64,000 nt of DNA from Candidatus Eremiobacteraceae bacterium (lineage in GTDB: Bacteria; Vulcanimicrobiota; Vulcanimicrobiia; Eremiobacterales; Eremiobacteraceae). The notes under the pieces are model-generated. The model was not told where the DNA came from. It ran no database searches and worked only from the letters and a program-made list of their open reading frames with translations. Each line of letters begins with the position of its first letter. Position 1 is the stretch's first letter. The stretch lies in contig DATCBN010000027.1 in NCBI GenBank assembly GCA_036511855.1, positions 1 through 64,000 of the forward strand. The letters are read 5' to 3'. The position numbers and the translations under genes were made by a program. Below are positions 18,128 to 26,555 of this stretch, one piece after another.

Positions 18128-18951
18128 CACAGCGATCCTCGCAGGTGGCGCATCCACGACGTCAACCTGGGATCGATGTACGACGCGTCGGAGCGGTCGG
18201 GTTGCGGCTCAGGCGTCGTGTAGAGCACGATCGCGTAGCGGCGTCCTTGTGAAGTCACGAGGATGCCGGCGTCGTGACTCTGTTCGTCCGTCTCGCCGGT
18301 CTTATGCATGAAGCGGTCGCCCGGCAAGAGGCCAAGCACAAGTTTATCGTTGTGGACGCAGCGCTCGAGGATCGCTCGCTGCTCCGCCGCTTCCGAGACC
18401 ATGTCGAGCGCGATGACTGCGAGCAGCCACGCGGTCTCTTCGGGTGGCAATCGGTTGCGGCCGACGGTCTCGGGATCGGCGATGAGCGGTTCGGAGCCCG
18501 ACAGCTTGCGGCCCATAAGAAACGTCGCAAGCCCGAGCTCGCGCATGTATGCGGTCACGTTCTCCCGTCGCAACACGTCCAACATCTGGTTCGTCGCGAT
18601 GTTGTCGGATCGTGTGATCATCAACTCGACCAACTCCTGCACCGTTGCTCGGTATCCGGGGACGAACGGCGTGGGCTCCGCCGTCGTCGTCAGATTCGCG
18701 CCGCTGATGGATACCGCTTGATCGCGCGTCAACGCGCCGGCAGCGTACTGATGAAACGCTTCGGCCATCACCGCGATTTTTATCACGCTGGCGGGGTAGA
18801 TATCGGCGGCGGCGCGATACGAGCCGCAGCACATCCGATCGAGATCGATGACGCACGCGTATCCGATAGCTTGAAGCGACGAGGCGGCCAGCGCGGCAGA
18901 GATGCGATCGTCGAGATCGTGGTCCGGCGACAAAACGAGGCGCGTGGTCAA
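18127..18951 (-). CDS. serine hydrolase of class A beta-lactamase fold
   Basis: 274 residues from TTG 18951, which overlaps the previous stop (TTGA); ATG 18975 is an alternative. The three penicillin-recognising motifs are in order: SVIK (SxxK nucleophile), SDN and KTG. In the omega-loop region the class A ExxLN motif is not intact: SEPLIAD suggests the glutamate is present but the asparagine is replaced. No signal peptide is obvious, unusual for a beta-lactamase. It may be a D,D-peptidase-like or other amide hydrolase. It is tightly coupled to the genes on both sides. Confidence 0.78.
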   Translation of the reverse strand: MTTRLVLSPDHDLDDRISAALAASSLQAIGYACVIDLDRMCCGSYRAAADIYPASVIKIAVMAEAFHQYAAGALTRDQAVSISGANLTTTAEPTPFVPGYRATVQELVELMITRSDNIATNQMLDVLRRENVTAYMRELGLATFLMGRKLSGSEPLIADPETVGRNRLPPEETAWLLAVIALDMVSEAAEQRAILERCVHNDKLVLGLLPGDRFMHKTGETDEQSHDAGILVTSQGRRYAIVLYTTPEPQPDRSDASYIDPRLTSWMRHLRGSL

Positions 18952-19775
18952 GGGTGACGTTCCGCGACGGTCCATCCGCCCGAATCGTACGTGTCGGCGA
19001 ACTTCAGACCGATCCGGGAGAATAGGACGTGCGCATCCCATTCGACGTTCGCTTCGTAGTGCTGCACGCCCGGCATCCCAGCCGTGACGTCGAATTCTGC
19101 GTTGCCGTGCAGCACGTACGATGCCGGGTGGAAGCCTTTCGCTTGCAGATCCGATGCAGGCTGTGCGACGCCGGCGCCGCTCACGTTGATCAGCGCGATC
19201 TGATGACCGTTGCGGTCCGCCAAACCCGTGAGCGTGTTCGTGAACGTCATCGTACCTTGGCCGAGCGACCGGTCCAGACTGACCGGCCGGCTGAAGGTCC
19301 AAGCTTGGCCGACGCGCAGCGGAGCGGCCGGCAGTTCGTCGAGCGCGCCGTCGCCCGCATCGGCTAAGCGTTCGACCGCGGGGGTGCGCACGCCGTTGCT
19401 TGCCAGGTCGCCCGCGTAGTGATCGTGGCGAGTCACGACCGATTTGTCCTTCGGGTTGGTTCCCCCATAACGGCGCAGACTCGTCATATCCTCCTCTATG
19501 TGCCCGCCTGCCGGCGAGATCTCGATCGATGCCGTGATCGTGTCGATCAGCGTCGTCGGTGCGACTCGGTCACCGAGCAGCGACATCAGAGCGTGATTCA
19601 TGTCGTACGTGATGATGTGGACGGCTGTGCGCGCGACCGTGACGTGGGCGTTTGGCGAAAGGTGCAATGCGAGCTGCACCGGTTCATCGGCCGGCGCCGC
19701 CATCGCCGTACTCGTGTAGGCTGCGACAATGCACGTGAGCACAAGCGCAGCGGACCGACGAATACGATGAGGCAT
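18948..19775 (-). CDS. secreted protein of unknown function (paralogue of 22022-22729)
   Basis: 275 residues from ATG 19775, chosen because it gives a clear Sec signal peptide (ALVLTCIVAAYTSTAMA, cut before APADE). The mature protein is predicted beta-rich, without cysteines. Its C-terminal half aligns with the protein at 22022-22729: RVGQAWTFSRPVSLDRSLGQ, a later GN(H/R) turn, and YVLHGNAEFDVTAG. It is divergent from the phosphodiester glycosidase gene, with about 28 bases between starts, and heads the hydrolase/SDR operon. Function unknown. Confidence 0.7.
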   Translation of the reverse strand: MPHRIRRSAALVLTCIVAAYTSTAMAAPADEPVQLALHLSPNAHVTVARTAVHIITYDMNHALMSLLGDRVAPTTLIDTITASIEISPAGGHIEEDMTSLRRYGGTNPKDKSVVTRHDHYAGDLASNGVRTPAVERLADAGDGALDELPAAPLRVGQAWTFSRPVSLDRSLGQGTMTFTNTLTGLADRNGHQIALINVSGAGVAQPASDLQAKGFHPASYVLHGNAEFDVTAGMPGVQHYEANVEWDAHVLFSRIGLKFADTYDSGGWTVAERHP

Positions 19776-19803
19776 CGGTGGCCAATTCGCAGAACTCGCC
19801 CGC

Positions 19804-22017
19804 ATGCCATGCAGGATGCGATCGCTGCTCGGCGCCGCCCTCGCGGCGATGCTCTCGGCGGGCGCCGCCGCGCCGGCGCGAGCGTTCGACACCTTTCCGT
19901 TGCCGCCCGGATGGCCCGCGTATTCGACGACGCGCACTGCGCAAGAACAGATCGGACCGGGCGTTTCGTACGAGCACTGGGCGTTAAGCGGCGCTCAAGC
20001 GCTCGCCGCCGCATCGGGCGGCAAAGCGGACGCACCGCTTTCGATCTCGATCATCACCGTCGATTTGACAAACCCATTCGTCGCGCTCAGCGCCGCTTCG
20101 CAAAGCGGTGTCGTGCAAGGTCCGGGCGCGCGTCTTTCCACGATCGCGGATTCGATTGCCGCACAAGCCGGGATCAACGGCGATTATTTCGACATCGGCG
20201 GCACCGGTGCGCCGCTCAACGCGCTGGTCGTCGGCGGTCGGCTCTTGCATCAACCAAGCAACGCGGCGGTATTCCTCGTCGACACCGATAAGCGGCCCCA
20301 TCTAGGGCCGTTGACGTGGCGTGCAACCGTCACGCCGGCCGATAATTCACCGCTGTCGATCTCAAGTCTGAACGATTGGACCGCGTCCACGCGACTCGCG
20401 ATGCTCACCGATCAACTCGGAAATGCCAACGCGTACGGCGCGACGGAAGCGGTGCTCAAGCCTGCCGGCAGCGCCGGTGCGTTCACCGTTGTGTCGGTCG
20501 CCGAAAATCTCGCGACGCTGGCCTCGCTAGCGCAGGGCGAGATCGGCATCGCGGGGCACGGCGACGCCGCAGCTTCGATCGCGGCTGCATTTTCGCCGGA
20601 CGACACCGTCGACGTTAGCTACGACGGCGATCCACCGCTCGCGTCTATCGCGTCGGCGGTTGGAGGCGGTCCACTGCTCGTACGCGGCGGCGCGGTCTAT
20701 GACGATCCGGCCGCGCCGGCACCTGAGGAATCGAACGTCCGCTATCCGTTGACCGGCGCCGGTCTCTCGGCGAACGGCGCCACGCTATGGCTCGTGGTGG
20801 TCGACGGCCGCCGGCCCGGCGTCTCCGTCGGCATCACGCGGCCGATGTTCGGCGCGCTCTTCATCGCGCTCGGCGCCGCCGACGCGATGGCGTTCGACAG
20901 CGGCGGTTCGAGCGAAATGGTCGTGCGTCATGCGGGTGATCCGGGGGTCAGCGTCGTGACGACTCCGTCAGACGGCCGCGAGCGGGCCATCGCGGATGGG
21001 CTCTTCGTCGTCAACACGGCGCAAGCGGGCCCGATCGCGCAACTCGTGCTGCGAGCTCCAGCACCGGTCGTGCTGCTCGGCAGCAGGTTCGCCGTGCGTG
21101 CAGAAGCCGTCGACGGAAACCTTCAGCCGGTCAGCGTCGCGCCCGCATCGCTGACGTGGCGAGCCGATCCCGCAGGCGCACTGACGCAAGACAATTCGGG
21201 CGGCTTTGTCGCGCGCGTTCCCGGCGATGCGACGATCACGGCGGCGAGCGGCACGATTTCGGCGACGTTGGCGGTGAACGTCGCCGCGTCGATCGCCGGT
21301 TTGACGATTTCCGGTTATGGAATCGAAGTTCCGACCGGAGCGAAGGTTCCGCTTATAGCCAATGCAACGGACGCTCAGGGAAGGCCGGTCGTGTTCGACG
21401 CCGATGCGCTCACGTGGTCGGCTAGCAGCGGCGCGTCGATCACGCCGTCGGGAGTCCTCGTCGCGGGCTCGGCTGCGGCTGCGGTCACGGTGCATGCACA
21501 GGCAGGCGGCGCTCGAGCCTCGGCGCTCGTCAACATCGGAGATCACGTCGCAGCGCTGCAGCGCATCTTGCCTGTCAGTCCGGCGGTTGGCGCATGGCGC
21601 TTTTCCCCGTCGTCAAGCGCAGTTGACGGCGCGCTGGACGAGCAGCCAGCGCCCGACGGCTCCCAGAGCACTCGATTGTCTTTCCGGTTCCCGGCTGCCG
21701 GCTCGACGCGCGCGGCGTACCTGGTGAACGACTTCGCAATTCCGGGCGTGCCGGTCGCGCTCGCGTGCGACGTCTACGGCGACGGCAACGGCGAATGGAT
21801 CCGCGCGTCATACCGCAACGCCGACGGCATCATCGACAGCGTGACGCTCGCGCGCCATGTCGATTGGACAGGATGGCGGACTGTGCGCGCAGACCTCCTG
21901 CCCCAAGTGAGGTTCCCGGTGGCCATCACGCGTCTCTACGTGGCGCAGGCGGACAAGCGCGCGGCAAGCGGCGAGCTATGGCTGCGCAATCTTGCGGCGG
22001 TCTATCCCGGTCCTTGA
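19804..22017 (+). CDS. phosphodiester glycosidase family protein with Ig-like domain
   Basis: 737 residues; ATG 19816 is an alternative start. A Sec signal peptide (ends APARA) precedes a NAGPA/phosphodiester-glycosidase-like domain, recognised by NGDYFDIGGTGAPLNALVV, VVDGRRPGVSVGIT and AMAFDSGGSSEMVV. Relatives remove N-acetylglucosamine from phosphodiesters or act on exopolysaccharide. A bacterial Ig-like (Big2) segment follows at about 475-580 (VPLIANATDAQGRPV, then TWSASSG), and then a beta-sandwich C-terminus that may bind carbohydrate. It is secreted or periplasmic. It ends 4 bases from the converging gene. Confidence 0.8.
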   Translation: MPCRMRSLLGAALAAMLSAGAAAPARAFDTFPLPPGWPAYSTTRTAQEQIGPGVSYEHWALSGAQALAAASGGKADAPLSISIITVDLTNPFVALSAASQSGVVQGPGARLSTIADSIAAQAGINGDYFDIGGTGAPLNALVVGGRLLHQPSNAAVFLVDTDKRPHLGPLTWRATVTPADNSPLSISSLNDWTASTRLAMLTDQLGNANAYGATEAVLKPAGSAGAFTVVSVAENLATLASLAQGEIGIAGHGDAAASIAAAFSPDDTVDVSYDGDPPLASIASAVGGGPLLVRGGAVYDDPAAPAPEESNVRYPLTGAGLSANGATLWLVVVDGRRPGVSVGITRPMFGALFIALGAADAMAFDSGGSSEMVVRHAGDPGVSVVTTPSDGRERAIADGLFVVNTAQAGPIAQLVLRAPAPVVLLGSRFAVRAEAVDGNLQPVSVAPASLTWRADPAGALTQDNSGGFVARVPGDATITAASGTISATLAVNVAASIAGLTISGYGIEVPTGAKVPLIANATDAQGRPVVFDADALTWSASSGASITPSGVLVAGSAAAAVTVHAQAGGARASALVNIGDHVAALQRILPVSPAVGAWRFSPSSSAVDGALDEQPAPDGSQSTRLSFRFPAAGSTRAAYLVNDFAIPGVPVALACDVYGDGNGEWIRASYRNADGIIDSVTLARHVDWTGWRTVRADLLPQVRFPVAITRLYVAQADKRAASGELWLRNLAAVYPGP

Positions 22018-22021
22018 AGAG

Positions 22022-22729
22022 CTAACGAGCGATGCTCGTCATGATCGACACGACTTCGTGTTCGTCAAAGCCGATGTGTTCGGTGCCGTCGGGCTTGAGG
22101 AGCGAATTGTGCACGATGTAATGTTCGCTGACGAACGCTCCAGCCGTGCGGTCGAATATCGCGGTGCCGTCGAGAATCATCGAGCCGGGCAAGAGGTGCG
22201 GCAGATCGTATTCGATGCCGACGATCTTGCCGGAACCATGGACGACGACGGTCACCCGGTTGCCGTCGCACGCAGTGACGGTGTGCCGCACCGCAAGCAC
22301 GCCGCTCCCAAGCCTGGTCAATACCGACTCATGGGTGGTCCACGACGATCCGACGGATACAGCCTCGACCGGCAAGTCGGCCGTGGCCGCGTCTTCAGGC
22401 GAAAGTCTGACCCGCTGCGGAGTGTTGCGCGCGTCAACCGTCACGGTTTCTGAAACTTTGCGCCTGCGCTTGTCACGGCGTGGCACATCGAGAGTGGTGA
22501 CGTCCGCGACGGAATCCAACGTGGCGACGCCGCTGTCGATGCTGGTGACGGTCGCGGTCATGTCGGCGACGGTGACCAGATCTTCATCGATGATGATTCC
22601 GGCGGCGCGTTGCTGATCGAGCTTGACCTTGGGTAAGACCCACGATAAGCGGTCGCTGGAGCTGATCAATTCGGTCATGCGCTCGCCACGCGTGAGCGCG
22701 AGGACCAAGACGACGGCGGCTGGATGCAT
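22022..22729 (-). CDS. secreted protein of unknown function, ECF operon member
   Basis: 235 residues from ATG 22729. The N-terminus (HPAAVVLVLALTRGE) is a weak signal-like stretch. The body resembles the protein at 18948-19775: LPVEAVSVGSSWTTHES, LGSGVLAVRHTVT, and GTAIFDRTAG followed by HY. It sits downstream of an ECF sigma factor and its anti-sigma factor on the same strand, so it may be a regulon member or a modulator of the response. A strong hairpin lies between it and the anti-sigma gene. No enzymatic motif was seen. Confidence 0.65.
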   Translation of the reverse strand: MHPAAVVLVLALTRGERMTELISSSDRLSWVLPKVKLDQQRAAGIIIDEDLVTVADMTATVTSIDSGVATLDSVADVTTLDVPRRDKRRRKVSETVTVDARNTPQRVRLSPEDAATADLPVEAVSVGSSWTTHESVLTRLGSGVLAVRHTVTACDGNRVTVVVHGSGKIVGIEYDLPHLLPGSMILDGTAIFDRTAGAFVSEHYIVHNSLLKPDGTEHIGFDEHEVVSIMTSIAR

Positions 22730-22762
22730 CCTTTGAGTTATCGGCCGATCGTGCGTGAAATG

Positions 22763-22794
22763 CGACGAGGGCGGCCTTGCGGCCACCCTCGTCG
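22763..22794 (-). promoter_or_regulatory. strong intercistronic hairpin
   Basis: A 14-position stem with one mismatch (CGACGAGGG-GGCC, TTGC loop, GGCC-CCCTCGTCG) lies between the anti-sigma gene and its downstream neighbour. No T-run follows on the minus strand, so partial termination or mRNA processing/stabilisation is likelier than full termination. Confidence 0.5.
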
Positions 22795-22813
22795 GTTGCG
22801 TATCCCGAATCTG

Positions 22814-23758
22814 TCAGTTCGTCGGAGATTGGAGCGGTTTCGGCGCCGCGAGCTTGCTGACGGGTTTCTGCTTGGCTTTCGTGATGACTTCGTGCAGAAC
22901 GCCGTCTTGCGAGATCTGGACGACTTGGCCGGCCAGTACGTTGAACGTGCGGCCCGGCATGTAGACGGCGACGCTGCCTTTCGCCACCGCGAGGTGGGTC
23001 AGGTTCTTGGATTCCGTCACCGTGAAGTTCGTGCCGGTGGGCTCCATCGTGGCTTGATTCGTCGCGACGCTGATCGGAGAATCGCCGTGATGGAGGTCTT
23101 CGTGCACGCCCAGGCTTCCGCGATCCACATGGACGTCGACCGTGTCGAGCGAGCCGTCGCCGCCGATCTTGACTTTGTTGAAGTGAACTTGCGTGAGGCT
23201 GCCTATGGTCACAGCCAAGTTCGGCGAGAAGGCCACCACCGCCGGCTTGGTTCCCGGATTGGTGAGCGTTTCGCCGGTGCTTAACGGCATCTGCGAGCCG
23301 TTGACCTCAGACTGTTTATTGTTCGGTCCCACGTCCTGAAGCGTGCCCTGCACCATTGCAGTGACCGTTTCGTCCTTGGGACGGTGCGTGATCATCGCGC
23401 TGATCGCATCGCGAGCCACGTACGTCATGGCGAATGCCGCGGCGAGCACGCCGCCTGTGGCGACCGCGCCTTTCCAGTAGCGGCTTGCGGCGGACGCGAT
23501 TGACCGCACCTTGTTGCCCGATGACGACGAGGCGCCGGTTTTTTGCGTGACCCGGTTGATGATGCGCTGCTCGAGTCCGCGCGGCACGGAGAGCTGCGGC
23601 ACGTGCCGGATGAGCTCTTGGAACCGCTCGGCTTTGACAAGACTTGTCGCACAGGCGAAGCACACGCGGCGGTGTCCGTCGAGCAACGATTGTTGGGTTG
23701 GTGTGATCTGCCCGTCGAATGCCGAGTAGAGCAGGTCGAGCGCTTCAGAACATTCCAT
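22814..23758 (-). CDS. anti-sigma factor with zinc-finger and FecR-type domains
   Basis: 314 residues. The N-terminal ZAS domain has the anti-sigma zinc motif H-x3-C-x2-C (GHRRVCFAC, about residues 29-36) and binds the ECF sigma factor in the cytoplasm. One membrane helix (VATGGVLAAAFAMTYVA, about 98-114) leads to a periplasmic FecR-like region (about 150-290: PGTKPAVVAF, VDRGSLGVHED, GSVAVYMPGRTFNVLAGQ) that would sense or be modified by an envelope signal. It starts 18 bases after the sigma gene stops, so the two are co-expressed. Confidence 0.83.
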   Translation of the reverse strand: MECSEALDLLYSAFDGQITPTQQSLLDGHRRVCFACATSLVKAERFQELIRHVPQLSVPRGLEQRIINRVTQKTGASSSSGNKVRSIASAASRYWKGAVATGGVLAAAFAMTYVARDAISAMITHRPKDETVTAMVQGTLQDVGPNNKQSEVNGSQMPLSTGETLTNPGTKPAVVAFSPNLAVTIGSLTQVHFNKVKIGGDGSLDTVDVHVDRGSLGVHEDLHHGDSPISVATNQATMEPTGTNFTVTESKNLTHLAVAKGSVAVYMPGRTFNVLAGQVVQISQDGVLHEVITKAKQKPVSKLAAPKPLQSPTN

Positions 23759-23776
23759 CTGCGTTCTCCTTCCTGC

Positions 23777-24388
23777 TCAGCTTATCAGCGGGTCGAGCCA
23801 CACTTGCAACCGTCGCTTGGCGCGACAGAGGTTCGTGCGGGCGGCCTGTTCGTTTATGCCTAAGATGTCCGCGATCTCGCCGTATGAGAGTCCCTGCAAT
23901 TCGCGCAGGATGAAGACCATGCGCTGCTGGCTGGGCAGGGCACGCAGACCGTCTTCGAGTGCTCGGAAAGTTTCGCCGCGCTCTGCCGTGGCCTCCGGGC
24001 GTTCATCGTGACGTCCTTGCAACTCGGCTTCGTTGACGTCGTCGATGTCGGTCATCGGCAGGCCGGCCTTGCCCTGGTGGGTCAGGCAGACGTTGACGCA
24101 GATCCGGTAGAGCCACGACGATACTTTGCTGCGGCCGGAGAAAGTGTTGGCGTGCTGGTAGGCGCGCAAAAACGACTCCTGCACGAGGTCCTCGGCAGAA
24201 GACGCGTTGTAGCGGTAGGCTACGTTGTAGAGCATTCGGGTGTATCGCCTCACCAGCTCAGCGAAGGCCTCGCCGTCACCGCCGGCGATCTTCTGCATGA
24301 GGGCCACATCTCGACCAGTGGAGACGGGCTCTAGGTGATACGACCGCACTGCCCCCGGTATCGTTACACCGAAAAAGATTGGCAGCAT
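23777..24388 (-). CDS. ECF RNA polymerase sigma factor
   Basis: 203 residues. Region 2 (AFAELVRRYTRMLYNVAYRY, then SSAEDLVQESFLRAY) and region 4 (LPSQQRMVFILRELQGLSYGEIADILGI, with the helix-turn-helix EQAARTNLCRAKRRL) identify a group 4 extracytoplasmic-function sigma factor. The first about 30 residues are not conserved, and ATG at about 24298 (MQKIAGGDGEAFAEL) or the GTG just before it may be the real start. It forms an operon with its membrane anti-sigma factor, so it probably responds to an envelope signal. Confidence 0.9.
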   Translation of the reverse strand: MLPIFFGVTIPGAVRSYHLEPVSTGRDVALMQKIAGGDGEAFAELVRRYTRMLYNVAYRYNASSAEDLVQESFLRAYQHANTFSGRSKVSSWLYRICVNVCLTHQGKAGLPMTDIDDVNEAELQGRHDERPEATAERGETFRALEDGLRALPSQQRMVFILRELQGLSYGEIADILGINEQAARTNLCRAKRRLQVWLDPLIS

Positions 24389-24734
24389 TCAAATTTACCG
24401 TAGTCCCAGGTGTTTTGGAGGCCGTTTCGGGACAGGTCCCCATGTGTAGAATATCGGGCTAGAAAGCCGCTAACATTACCTAGTGCGTAAGACTTTGAGC
24501 GGCGACACAACGGGCGCGTGACCTGCGCCAGGCGCTGCGGGACGGACGCTCGAAATCCGCTGACCCTCGCCCCGGGCGGCGACGGCATCTTCATTATATA
24601 CGTAATTTTTGGGGCTACGTGCGCATTTCTGACCTCTGTACGGCGACCGGGGGACAAGACCCTTATGCCGCGGGAAAACCGTTCACCACCATGACGGGAG
24701 TATTCGGCTTGGTCCTTGACGTCGATGAGTTTGA
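24389..24734. other. divergent intergenic region
   Basis: About 346 bases between the ECF sigma gene and the nuclease gene. It contains an AT-rich patch (24591-24610) unlike its surroundings. On the minus strand TATAAT reads at 24598-24593, a possible -10 for the sigma operon with a leader of about 200 bases, but no matching -35 is seen. A 51-codon open frame on the plus strand lies at its right end (see next entry). Confidence 0.4.
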
Positions 24735-24774
24735 ATGGTCTCGCCGCTCCCCGACCGGGCGTGGTCGCTCGTGA
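24619..24774 (+). CDS. possible small ORF ahead of nuclease gene
   Basis: A 51-codon frame begins GTG at 24619 with GGGG 5 bases before it and directly follows an AT-rich patch. It reads VRISDLCTATGGQDPYAAGK at its start. Its TGA at 24772 overlaps the in-frame GTG at 24771 of the nuclease gene (GTGA), the arrangement used by many coupled genes in this window. No family is recognised. It may be a small coupled gene, or chance. Confidence 0.25.
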   Translation: MRISDLCTATGGQDPYAAGKPFTTMTGVFGLVLDVDEFEWSRRSPTGRGRS

Positions 24775-26555
24775 GCGCTCCGGCGGGGCGTAGAACGGCG
24801 GTTGCAGCTGCGCTCGCCGAACTTGCGCACGGCGATAGCCGGGCGTTCGCGCGGGATGCGGCGTTCATCGACGGGTTCTTCGCGTTGTCCATCGCTGCAG
24901 AGCAGCAGAAGGTCGACGATTCGGCGCTGGCTGTGGCGGCGGCCGAAGGCGATCCTGCATCGGCAATGCTCGCACAGGTGCTGCTGGCCGCGCGGCGCTA
25001 CGCTGCTCGAAGTACGGCGAACGAGAACGAGAAGGCGGTTGAAAGCGGCGGCATGCCGCGGAACAAGGCGAAGGCACGGATATGCGGTCTGCTCCAAGCC
25101 GCTGTAGCGGATGATGACGAGAGCGTGATTCGTTGGCTCGCGTCACCCGAGGTCGGCCTCGATATCGCGCAAATCCGCGCGGCGCAGATCGCATGCCAAG
25201 GATCGTCGCTGCTTTCGACGCTGGCGCAGACGCTCAACTGCTTTCGCGGCCGCGACGTCCGCGATCGCGCCATGCGCGCAGCGCGCGGTTTGCGCGCGGT
25301 CTCCACCGTGCTCGATGCTCACGGCGCGACCGTCGCGGCGGTCGCGCGCGTTGCGGTCACCGCGATGGATTCGATCGACGGCAATTCCGGTACCGTTGAA
25401 TCCGGCGCAGCCGATGAGATCGGCTTCGCGGCGGAAGATTCGGATCGCGTGTGGGAAGTTCACCCGCGTCCGCCGCCTGCGCGCGAGCGCGTCCGCCTCC
25501 TGCTCGACGCGCTCGTCCGCGCGGATGCGGCGACCGCAGCGTGGCCAATCGCTCGTCCTTCGTTCATGCACGGAAGTGGTGGTCGAGGAGCCGCCATGCA
25601 TCAGCTATCCGTCGCGCCTTCCGATGATGATCCAATACCATGGGAGTGGCCGGCCGCGGAGGTCGCTCGAGCCGTCATCGCTCCGCCGATGACGTTTTCC
25701 GCTTCGCGCCTCAACGCGTTCGTGAAGTGCGGGAGGCAGTGGTTCTTCGAGTATCTGTGCGACGCGGTCGAGGATCGCGGCTCGATCCATGCCACATACG
25801 GCAAAGCCGTCCATCAGGCGCTCGAAGCGTTGCATCGCGATATCCGCGAGCCGGCAGCCGTCGACCAACGCGTGTTAGAGGACCGGTTCCTGCGCGAGAT
25901 CGATGCCGCGTTCGGCTCGATGCGGCCGGATTTCGCATCGCAATTCGAATACGAGGTCTCGCGCCTCCAGGCACGCCGCGCCGCGCCGAAATATGTCGAC
26001 TGGCTCGTCAAGCAGGCTGCCGCGGCGCCGATGGAAATCGTCGAGGTCGAGTCGATCAATCGTCTGCACGCCGGCGGGCACGATTTCATCGGGTATATCG
26101 ATCGCATCGACCGGCCGGCCGGCGGCGGCGCGGTGACGATCTTCGACTACAAGACAGGACGCGTGCCCGATGACCTGCGCGCATATCTCGAAGCGGTGCG
26201 AACGGGCGAAGAAGCGCAGCTCGCTCTGTATTACTTCATGCGCCGGGCGCGCGGCGACCAAGTGGCGAGGGTCGCGCTCGTCTCCATTCGCGACATCCAC
26301 GACGACGTGCGCGTCATCGCACTCGACATCGTCGAGGACGGCGCGAACCCGCCGCCGCTTCGCGCTGGGACGGCAGCATGTTCGCGCGCGACGCTCGATG
26401 CGTCGCTGGCCGCGCTCATCCGGCGCTGCGATCTGCTGACGCGCGACGGCTTGGCGCATTTCGGGGTGGGTTCGGACCCGCCGTGCCGCTTCTGCGCCTA
26501 TCTGCCTGCCTGCCGCGAACGTCCACCGGATCGGGAATCGATTTTTGTCCGCTGA
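24735..26555 (+). CDS. PD-(D/E)XK nuclease, AddB/AdnA-like recombination subunit
   Basis: 606 residues from ATG 24735; GTG 24771 is an alternative. The C-terminal third is a RecB-type PD-(D/E)XK nuclease: FSASRLNAFVKCGRQWFFEY, HDFIGYIDRID and FDYKTG carry the metal-binding aspartate and catalytic Asp/Lys. C in KCGRQW together with CRFCAYLPAC matches the four-cysteine iron-sulfur staple of AddB-type nucleases. Near the N-terminus SAPAGRRTAVAAAL looks like a decayed Walker A loop, as in AddB, where the helicase part is inactive. It overlaps the helicase gene and probably forms an end-resection complex with it. It is much shorter than AddB (about 1150). Confidence 0.75.
   Translation: MVSPLPDRAWSLVSAPAGRRTAVAAALAELAHGDSRAFARDAAFIDGFFALSIAAEQQKVDDSALAVAAAEGDPASAMLAQVLLAARRYAARSTANENEKAVESGGMPRNKAKARICGLLQAAVADDDESVIRWLASPEVGLDIAQIRAAQIACQGSSLLSTLAQTLNCFRGRDVRDRAMRAARGLRAVSTVLDAHGATVAAVARVAVTAMDSIDGNSGTVESGAADEIGFAAEDSDRVWEVHPRPPPARERVRLLLDALVRADAATAAWPIARPSFMHGSGGRGAAMHQLSVAPSDDDPIPWEWPAAEVARAVIAPPMTFSASRLNAFVKCGRQWFFEYLCDAVEDRGSIHATYGKAVHQALEALHRDIREPAAVDQRVLEDRFLREIDAAFGSMRPDFASQFEYEVSRLQARRAAPKYVDWLVKQAAAAPMEIVEVESINRLHAGGHDFIGYIDRIDRPAGGGAVTIFDYKTGRVPDDLRAYLEAVRTGEEAQLALYYFMRRARGDQVARVALVSIRDIHDDVRVIALDIVEDGANPPPLRAGTAACSRATLDASLAALIRRCDLLTRDGLAHFGVGSDPPCRFCAYLPACRERPPDRESIFVR

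Noticed and set aside
18948-22729. Biosynthetic gene cluster reading of the hydrolase/SDR/glycosidase locus
   Set aside because: No ketosynthase, carrier protein, NRPS or precursor peptide is present.
24364-24657. 97-residue minus-strand frame next to the sigma gene
   Set aside because: It runs from the intergenic AT-rich patch into the sigma gene's N-terminus in another frame, with no family or ribosome-binding site.
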